Below are positions 46,155-50,883 of a DNA stretch of 50,883 bases, in pieces. How positions within the stretch are numbered: the first letter of the stretch is position 1; every line of letters begins with the position of its first letter. The stretch covers positions 1 to 50,883 of the forward strand of contig JAMFSR010000036.1 in assembly GCA_026225395.1 (NCBI GenBank), read 5' to 3'. Position numbers and translations under genes: made by a program. Below the pieces are notes generated by a model that saw nothing but the letters and a program-made list of their open reading frames with translations, ran no database searches and was not told the DNA's origin. The DNA comes from Granulicella sapmiensis. GTDB lineage: Bacteria; Acidobacteriota; Terriglobia; Terriglobales; Acidobacteriaceae.

Positions 46155-46325
46155 ATGTGTCCTGTGTGCTTAGCCAACGCAGCTCTGATTGCCGGAAGCG
46201 CCACCTCAGCGGGCGGGCTTACGGCAATCGCGATTAGAAAATTCGGCATGAAGAGTGCCGTCGACAATCATCCCGCTCCAACCGCATCGAGCTGTTTTGA
46301 AGAACGAGCGGAGCTGGAGAAATAG
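46155..46325 (+). CDS. Small CPxC membrane protein
   Basis: A 56-residue protein from ATG 46155 with GAGGAGG six bases upstream. It begins MCPVCLANAALIAGSATSAG and GLTAIAIRKFG: a Cys-Pro-x-Cys pair at the extreme N-terminus followed by one membrane helix, then a short soluble tail with a further cysteine. The CPxC pair suggests redox or metal chemistry at the membrane surface. I recall similar short proteins beside SRPBCC and DUF899 genes in several phyla, but know of no function. It sits between those two genes here and is probably in the same operon. Confidence 0.75.
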   Translation: MCPVCLANAALIAGSATSAGGLTAIAIRKFGMKSAVDNHPAPTASSCFEERAELEK

Positions 46326-46355
46326 CCCTGAACTCACAGCAAAGGAGAAGTCAAG

Positions 46356-47107
46356 ATGTCAGCGAAGACGATGGAGAAACCGCAGATAGTGTCGCAAGAG
46401 GAATGGCTTGCGGCCCATACGAACCTACTGGCCAGGGAAAAACAGCTCACCCATGAGCGTGACGCGCTGGCCGCGGCGCGGCGGAGGATGCCGTGGCAGG
46501 CCGTGGAGAAGCAGTACGAGTTCGAAGGGCCCAAGGGTAAAGTAAGCTTGCTCGATCTGTTCGAAGGGCGCCGTCAGCTAATCGTCTATCGCGCCTTCTT
46601 CGAAACCGGTGTGTTCGGTTGGCCCGACCATGCGTGCCGCGGCTGCTCGCTGGGAGCTGATCAGGTTTCGAACCTGACGCATCTGAACGCGCGCGACACT
46701 ACGCTTGTTTACGCCTCGCGCGCGCCGCAACCAGACATCCAACGGCTTAAGACGCGGATGGAATGGAAAAGATACCCTGGTACACGATCACCGACAGCTT
46801 CGACCTCGACTTCGGCGTGGACCAATGGCATGGCCATAACGCGTTTATTTGCGAGGGCGACAAGATCTATCGCACGTACTTCATCAATAACCGTGGCGAC
46901 GAGGCGATGGGTAGCGTGTGGAGCTACCTCGACATGACCGCGCTTGGACGCCAGGAGAACTGGGAGGATTCGCCCAAGGGCTATCCCCAGACCGTGCCGT
47001 ACAAGTGGTGGAACTGGCACGACCAGTATGCCGCCGATGCGGCGCCCGACACGGAATGGGGTAAAGTGTCCGACAACGCCCTGGCGATTCTGGAGGCGGA
47101 CAAGTAG
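46356..47107 (+). pseudogene. DUF899 thioredoxin-like protein, single-base frameshift
   Basis: The first frame (from ATG 46356, AAAGGAG upstream) encodes the N-terminal two thirds of a DUF899 protein: VSQEEWLAAHTNLLAREKQL, RRRMPWQAVEKQYEFEGPKG, then GWPDHACRGCSLGADQV with the CxxC motif. After RLKTRMEW the frame turns into nonsense, while the next frame continues exactly with the rest of the family: KIPWYTITDSFDLDFGV, FINNRGDEAMGSVWSYLDMT and PYKWWNWHDQY to the stop at 47107. One extra G after TGG near 46762-46766 would restore a single frame of about 250 residues, so one base is missing from a GGG run. It is either a recent inactivating deletion or a sequencing error. DUF899 proteins are thioredoxin-fold, of unproven function. 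It ends the arsR operon. Confidence 0.83.
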
Positions 47108-47132
47108 TTCCCTCACCCAGTTCGCACTCCAA

Positions 47133-47165
47133 CACAAAGGCCGCCCGGTATGGGCGGCCTTTGTG
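47133..47165. terminator. Bidirectional terminator between DUF899 and the M56 gene
   Basis: CACAAAGGCCGCCC (47133-47146) and its perfect complement (47152-47165) with a 5-base loop; each side presents a TTTGTG end in its direction. It serves the two convergent genes. A near-identical stem recurs at 50584-50611. Confidence 0.88.
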
Positions 47166-47178
47166 ATGTGCCGAGACT

Positions 47179-48705
47179 TCAGTATCCGTTGATGTGGAAG
47201 TTGACGGAGATTGTCGTATCGACCTGCGTCGGATTGCCGTTCAGCAGGTACGGCTTGTAGGTCCATTGCCTGACGGCGTCGAGTGCTGCCATCTGCAACT
47301 CTTTCGGACCGGAGACCACAGTAAGGTTGGAGATCTTGCCGTCTTTTTCGATGATGGCGTGCAACACAACCGTGCCCTGTATCTTTCCTGCCCTTGCATC
47401 GTCCGGATAGACAGGGGCCACTTTGCCGGTGATGTTCGACGCCATGATGCCGGGCGAGATATGCATAGGCTGCGCATCGGTCTGCGGTGCGTCCATTGGA
47501 GCTGGGGCGGCAGGAGCCTCAGCTGCGGGCGCGACGGGCGCTGGTGGAGGAACGGCGGCAAGTGGGGCTGCGGGAGGCGGCACAGGCGAGGGTGGTGTGG
47601 CGGGCTCGGGCGTCGTGGGCGGCGGGGGTGCGAGCGGTGGAGGAGGAGCGGATTCAGCGACAGGCGCAGGCGGTACGGGTGGAACTGATTCCTCAATGGG
47701 GATGCGTAGACCCAGGGCTGAAGCGCAGGTTCCGAGGGCGAGGACGACGCAGCCGGCGGAGATGGCCAAGCGCTTGAGGCCGCGCAGTGGGAGTGTGGTG
47801 TGCGTAAGGTTCATGACTCTCCTTTCAAGGTTGTTGGCATCGAAGATCCCGATGGCGTGCAGGACGGGGCGTTGGCTGGGAGTGCAGAGTTTCGAAGCCA
47901 GGCGAAGGAGCGAACGTGCGTACTGCTGTCTACCGGCGACAGCTTCAGCAGCGAGTGCATCACATAGGAGCTCGCGGCTTTCCGCCACGCGAGCACGCGT
48001 GATCCAGAGCGCAGGATGGTACGCGATGGGGAGCGTGATGAGTTCGTAGAACAAGTTCTTGGCGAAGTCGCGGCGGCGCATGTGGGCGAACTCGTGGGCG
48101 AATGCTGCATCGAGGTCTTCGGTACGGAGGGTTTCGAGCCAACCGGACGGCAGCAATAGCAGACGGTGGAAGACACCAATCGTCACCGGACCAGCTATGG
48201 CGGATGTGGATGCGAGTTGCGCGTTGTGGACCTGGAACAGATTGGCGCAGCGTTGCCAGCTTGTTGTGCCCTCGGTCGTCAGCGAGAGAAGCTGGGCGCG
48301 ATGGCGCAGTGCGGACGATTGCCACGCGCGCCATGCGAGACGTGCGCCGAAGTAGAGCGTGACAACGGAGTACGTCGCGAGGAGTACTGGCAGCAGCTTA
48401 GCGGGGGACGCGAACCCGCCGCCGTGAGTGGAGACGGGGCTGATGGTTATGGTGATGGTGGTGCCGTGCGGTTCGGCTATGCGGAGGAGGTGATGGACGA
48501 AGCTGCCGGCAGATTGCAGGAGGGCGAAGGGATCGAATATGCAGGCCGGCAGTAGAGCTTCGAGCAGGAGAGCGGTCGCCCAGATGCTGTGCTCGATGCC
48601 TGCGCCCATGCGGCGGGTAGCGCGGGCGGCAAGCCACGCGGCGGCGAGGAGCAGCGGCGTCTGCCAGAGGGAGTTGACGAAGTAGCCGAGAGCGAAGGCC
48701 TTCAT
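47179..48705 (-). CDS. BlaR1/M56-type membrane peptidase fused to a TonB C-terminal domain
   Basis: A 508-residue protein with four or five membrane helices (residues about 8-30, 40-60, 105-125, 305-330) around an M56 metallopeptidase domain. The zinc motif is His204-Glu-Phe-Ala-His208 (AFAHEFAHMRRRDFAKN) and the third ligand region is ESRELLCDALA. After the last helix comes an extraordinarily Pro/Ala-rich linker of about 100 residues and then a TonB-like C-terminal domain (APVYPDDARAGKIQGTVVLH, KELQMAALDAVRQWTYKPYL). In BlaR1 the cytosolic M56 domain cleaves a repressor after an extracellular sensor binds a ligand; here the sensor is replaced by a periplasm-spanning TonB domain. Its start overlaps the blaI-like gene (ATGA), so the pair is coupled. 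Confidence 0.88.
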   Translation of the reverse strand: MKAFALGYFVNSLWQTPLLLAAAWLAARATRRMGAGIEHSIWATALLLEALLPACIFDPFALLQSAGSFVHHLLRIAEPHGTTITITISPVSTHGGGFASPAKLLPVLLATYSVVTLYFGARLAWRAWQSSALRHRAQLLSLTTEGTTSWQRCANLFQVHNAQLASTSAIAGPVTIGVFHRLLLLPSGWLETLRTEDLDAAFAHEFAHMRRRDFAKNLFYELITLPIAYHPALWITRARVAESRELLCDALAAEAVAGRQQYARSLLRLASKLCTPSQRPVLHAIGIFDANNLERRVMNLTHTTLPLRGLKRLAISAGCVVLALGTCASALGLRIPIEESVPPVPPAPVAESAPPPPLAPPPPTTPEPATPPSPVPPPAAPLAAVPPPAPVAPAAEAPAAPAPMDAPQTDAQPMHISPGIMASNITGKVAPVYPDDARAGKIQGTVVLHAIIEKDGKISNLTVVSGPKELQMAALDAVRQWTYKPYLLNGNPTQVDTTISVNFHINGY

Positions 48706-49097
48706 GCTTTGTCCTCCGCTGTTTTTCTCTCTTCTTCGGCGAGACGTTTGGAGAGTTCGGCGATCTTTTTGGGGTCGATCTGGCGGCTCTTGAGGAGGCT
48801 CATGACCAGCTCTTCGCTGGAGCCGCCGAACATGCGGTCGACGAGGTCGCGGACGGCGTGGGTGGAGGCTTTGGCTTCCGACACCGTCGCGCTGTACTCG
48901 AAGGCGCGGCCGCGGAGCGTGCGCTTGAGCTTGCCCTTGCGCTCGAGGATGTTGAGCATTGTCTGCACGGTCGTATAGGCGAGGTCCTGCGCGAGGGCTT
49001 CCTGGACGGCAGCGACGTTCGAGGGCCCGAGCCGCCAGATAGCCTGCATGATTTGGAGCTCGAGCTTGGTGAGAGTTGTCTTTTCGGGTTTGGGCAC
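48702..49097 (-). CDS. BlaI/MecI/CopY-family repressor
   Basis: A 131-residue repressor with the family winged helix: LTKLELQIMQAIWRLGPSNV, the recognition segment AYTTVQTMLNILERKGKL and wing RTLRGRAFEYSATVS. The C-terminal helices AVRDLVDRMFGGSSEELVMS and ELVMSLLKSRQIDPKKI form the dimerisation part that is usually cut by the partner protease. The start is a GTG with GGAG six to eight bases upstream, lying inside a dyad operator. Its stop overlaps the M56 protease start. The expected circuit is repression of this operon, relieved by proteolysis. Confidence 0.9.
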   Translation of the reverse strand: MPKPEKTTLTKLELQIMQAIWRLGPSNVAAVQEALAQDLAYTTVQTMLNILERKGKLKRTLRGRAFEYSATVSEAKASTHAVRDLVDRMFGGSSEELVMSLLKSRQIDPKKIAELSKRLAEEERKTAEDKA

Positions 49098-49102
49098 AGC
49101 GT

Positions 49103-49120
49103 CTCCTACTTGATTAGGAG
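49103..49120 (-). promoter_or_regulatory. Operator dyad of the blaI-type repressor
   Basis: CTCCTA and TAGGAG are separated by six bases and lie between the -10 box and the GTG start, covering the ribosome-binding site. A second dyad, CTAAG-N2-CTTAG at 49148-49159, lies just before the -35 box, and the word TTAGGAGAT occurs at both places. Both look like repressor sites flanking the promoter. Confidence 0.6.
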
Positions 49121-49147
49121 ATTAGGCGGGATGTGCCGGCTTGTCAA
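49119..49147 (-). promoter_or_regulatory. Strong sigma-70 promoter of the blaI-M56 operon
   Basis: On the minus strand TTGACA (49147-49142) and TAATCT (49124-49119) are separated by exactly 17 bases. The predicted transcript starts near 49112, giving a leader of about 15 bases. Confidence 0.78.
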
Positions 49148-49260
49148 CTAAGCTCTTAGGAGATAGAAAGTTTTATTCTTGCGGCCTAACCGTCGCCGGA
49201 TGATGATGTCTAAGCGTGAGTCGGGTTCTTCACTTCAATCAAAAATAATCGTGAGGCGCT

Positions 49261-50433
49261 ATGGATCGCAGGAACTTCCTTCGCAATGGCTCTATGTTGT
49301 CTGCTTCTTCGCTGCTTGCCGGCTGTGCGCGACGGGTGGTTGCACCTATGGATGTTGCCGCGTTTGCTCCGGTCGATCTGCCGGCTAGTGCGTGCCGTCT
49401 GCCGCCGGTGAAGGTATCGGAAGACCGCGTGATCCGCACGGTTGTGGGCCTGCGACCGCACCGTAACTCGGGGTTTCGGGTGGAGCGAGAGCAGCTTGGC
49501 GAGACGGCGGTCGTACACAACTATGGCCATAGCGGCGGTGGGATCACGTTGAGCTGGGGGACGTCGAAGCTTGCCGTGGATATGGGGCTGCCGGGATATA
49601 CGGGGCGCGTGGCGGTGTTGGGGTCGGGTGTGATTGGGCTGACGACCGCGCGGCTGGCGCAGGATGCGGGCTATTCCGTGACCATCTATACGAAGGCGCT
49701 GCCGCCGAATACGACCTCGAATATTGCGGGTGGGCAGTGGGGGCCATCGAGTGTGTATGGTGACCCGCGCAAGGTGACGGATGCGTTCACTGACCAGTAC
49801 ATCTACGCGTGCAAGTATGCGTATGAGCGGTTTCAGATATTGACGCAGCCGAAGTATGGCGTGCGGTGGATGCGGAATTATATTGTGCGTCGCAAGCCGT
49901 TTCCGGCAGGTTTTGGCTCGCCAAACCCGCTGCAAACGTTGCGGATTGAGCACGCGACCGAGAAGTTGATGCCGGAGATGAAGGTGCTTTCGGATAAGGA
50001 GAATCCGTGGCGTGGACTGTATGCGGCGCAGATGGACGGCATGATGATCGAGCCACCGATGTTCCTCGATGCGCTGACCGAGGACTTTCGCATTGCGGGT
50101 GGGAAGCTGGTGGTGGTGGAGATGAAGACACCGGCTGAGGTGCAGGCTCTCCCGGAGAAGCTGGTATTCAACTGCACCGGGCTGGGCGCGAAGGCGTTGT
50201 TTGGCGATGAGGAGCTGACGCCGGCGCGTGGGCAACTGACGTTTTTGCTACCGCAGCCGGAGGTGACCTACACAACGGGTTTTGAGGACACGTATATGTT
50301 CTCGCGGCGGGATGGTGTGCTGCTGGGTGGGACGTATGACGAGGGGAACTGGTCGCTGGAAGTGGATGAGAAGACCGTGGCGGAGAAGATCGCCAAGCAT
50401 AAGGAGCTGTTTGCGGCGATGAAGGGGTGTTGA
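49261..50433 (+). CDS. Circularly permuted D-amino-acid-oxidase-like FAD enzyme, Tat lipoprotein
   Basis: A 390-residue protein. Residues 3-7 (RRNFL) with a following short hydrophobic stretch and the lipobox Leu19-Ala-Gly-Cys22 predict Tat export and lipid anchoring. Residues 54-106 (RVIRTVVGLRPHRNSGFRVE, then VVHNYGHSGGGITLSWG) correspond to the extreme C-terminus of D-amino acid oxidase, with Arg65 at the place of the substrate-carboxylate arginine. Only after this, at residues 116-165, comes the N-terminal Rossmann region (RVAVLGSGVIGLTTARLA, NIAGGQWGP). The remaining order is normal: LVFNCTGLGAKAL, ARGQLTFLL, and LGGTYDEGNWSLEVDE, ending with a helix. The order is thus a circular permutation of the known enzyme. 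It probably oxidises a D-amino acid or similar at the periplasmic face. GAGG precedes the ATG. Confidence 0.88.
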   Translation: MDRRNFLRNGSMLSASSLLAGCARRVVAPMDVAAFAPVDLPASACRLPPVKVSEDRVIRTVVGLRPHRNSGFRVEREQLGETAVVHNYGHSGGGITLSWGTSKLAVDMGLPGYTGRVAVLGSGVIGLTTARLAQDAGYSVTIYTKALPPNTTSNIAGGQWGPSSVYGDPRKVTDAFTDQYIYACKYAYERFQILTQPKYGVRWMRNYIVRRKPFPAGFGSPNPLQTLRIEHATEKLMPEMKVLSDKENPWRGLYAAQMDGMMIEPPMFLDALTEDFRIAGGKLVVVEMKTPAEVQALPEKLVFNCTGLGAKALFGDEELTPARGQLTFLLPQPEVTYTTGFEDTYMFSRRDGVLLGGTYDEGNWSLEVDEKTVAEKIAKHKELFAAMKGC

Positions 50434-50453
50434 GTGGTTTGGGATTTGGTGTT

Positions 50454-50497
50454 CCCCACTCATCGCGCAAAGTGCGCGCGGTGAATGGGCCACCCGG
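50454..50497. repeat. Dispersed intergenic repeat, family B
   Basis: CCCACTCATCGCGC, a short loop, and an imperfect complement ending ATGGG, followed by CCACCCGG. The right half matches the copy inside rnr (44569-44607). It starts 21 bases after the oxidase stop codon. Confidence 0.65.
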
Positions 50498-50518
50498 TAT
50501 TTGTACAACTACGGGCAA

Positions 50519-50549
50519 ACAGCAGATCCTTCGCTGCGCTCAGGATGAC
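50519..50549. repeat. Dispersed intergenic repeat, family A (second copy)
   Basis: Identical over 31 bases to 10251-10281 and in the same orientation. It lies only 21 bases after the family B copy, so the two families sit side by side here. Confidence 0.75.
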
Positions 50550-50583
50550 CATTTGGGGGATAAAACGTTTATGAGGTAAAGCA

Positions 50584-50611
50584 ACAAAGGCCGCCCGAGG
50601 GCGGCCTTTGT
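50584..50611. terminator. Terminator hairpin between the oxidase and rpsA
   Basis: ACAAAGGCCGCCC (50584-50596) with its perfect complement at 50599-50611, essentially the same stem as at 47133. It lies between convergent genes and has T-rich ends on both sides. Confidence 0.8.
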
Positions 50612-50613
50612 CC

Positions 50614-50667
50614 GGGGCTGAAGCCCCTCTTGATCTCGGACGGAATTCAGGGGCCTAAAGGCCCCTG
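50614..50667. repeat. Two short palindromes downstream of rpsA
   Basis: GGGGCTGAAGCCCC (50614-50627) and CAGGGGCCTAAAGGCCCCTG (50648-50667). The second, a 9-bp perfect stem with a 2-base loop, lies 12 bases after the rpsA stop and may help end its transcription, but it lacks a T tract. Confidence 0.55.
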
Positions 50668-50678
50668 CTCCCTCCGTA

Positions 50679-50883
50679 CTATTCGCTGTCTTCGTTCTCG
50701 GACTGTTTCCACTTGAGGAGATCGCCGAGGGTGGTGGAGCCGGAGTTGCTGCTCGAGCTGCTGCTCGAAGAACCGCCCTTGCCCTTGTTGCCGCCCTTGT
50801 TCGATTCCTTGTAGCTTTCGACTTCGGCGCGGCTGGCTTCTTCGCCAACTGCCTTGATCGAGAGGCCGACCTTCTTCTCTTCC
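50679..50883 (-). CDS. rpsA: 30S ribosomal protein S1, C-terminal fragment
   Basis: The last 67 codons of a gene that continues past the right edge. It reads EEKKVGLSIKAVGEEASRAE, the end of the final S1 domain (the KKxGLSIKA strand is highly conserved in ribosomal protein S1), followed by a low-complexity tail of Lys, Gly and Ser (GGNKGKGGSSSSSSSSNS) and the end GSTTLGDLLKWKQSENEDSE. S1 binds mRNA on the small ribosomal subunit and helps start translation. The STTLGDLLK tail is what I recall for acidobacterial S1. Only the C-terminus is visible, so the call rests on this motif. Confidence 0.85.
   Translation of the reverse strand, partial: EEKKVGLSIKAVGEEASRAEVESYKESNKGGNKGKGGSSSSSSSSNSGSTTLGDLLKWKQSENEDSE

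Noticed and set aside
46740..46790. Programmed ribosomal frameshift in the DUF899 gene
   Set aside because: No slippery heptamer with a following stem-loop is evident, and other members of the family are read in one frame; a one-base deletion explains it more simply.

Overview
The window looks like a chromosomal segment of an Acidobacteriota bacterium of the Terriglobia / Acidobacteriaceae type (Granulicella, Terriglobus or Edaphobacter-like). The signs are four families typical of that group: very large Oar-like TonB receptors with an N-terminal carboxypeptidase-regulatory-like domain, VWFA-related acidobacterial proteins, a membrane-anchored winged-helix/TPR regulator, and a cupin whose metal ligands match the hydroxynitrile lyase known from Granulicella. 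Base composition is GC-rich. There is no plasmid, phage or transposase gene; the only sign of past mobility is a decayed integrase tail beside a tRNA. The taxonomic call is inference from gene families.

Layout. 1-8.2 kb: the start of pckG (minus strand), a CadC-like TPR regulator, then a tightly coupled operon of MFS transporter, secreted alpha/beta hydrolase and Oar-like receptor, closed by a strong terminator. 8.2-19.8 kb: a catabolic cluster whose enzymes nearly all carry export signals: a Tat-exported PLP aminotransferase (plus), and on the minus strand an Oar-like receptor, a beta-propeller/amidohydrolase, a Tat-exported FAD amine oxidase and a secreted RidA protein, with a divergent LysR regulator. 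19.8-20.5 kb: gene relics and a CAT-anticodon tRNA. 20.5-23.4 kb: a one-TM hypothetical protein, YraN and CTP synthase. 23.4-32.3 kb: DUF5666 protein, Gly-rich Oar-like receptor, two VWFA-related proteins and a TPR protein. 32.3-38.3 kb: Lhr helicase with a coupled DUF5522 protein, the cupin and KdsC. 38.3-42 kb: small secreted and membrane proteins. 42-47.1 kb: RNase R carrying repeat-derived insertions, then an ArsR/SRPBCC/CPxC/DUF899 stress-type operon with a probably leaderless start. 47.2-50.9 kb: a BlaI/BlaR1-like pair, a D-amino-acid-oxidase-like Tat lipoprotein, and the end of rpsA.

The most unusual item is the FAD oxidase at 49261-50433. Its sequence order is that of D-amino acid oxidase circularly permuted: the segment that normally ends the enzyme (substrate Arg and the GHxGxG motif) lies before the Rossmann GxGxxG, directly behind a Tat-lipoprotein signal. 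The second is the 8-19 kb cluster, which reads as a cell-envelope amine/amino-acid degradation system. The third is an RNase R gene in which two families of dispersed repeats, also present between genes in this window, have become coding sequence.
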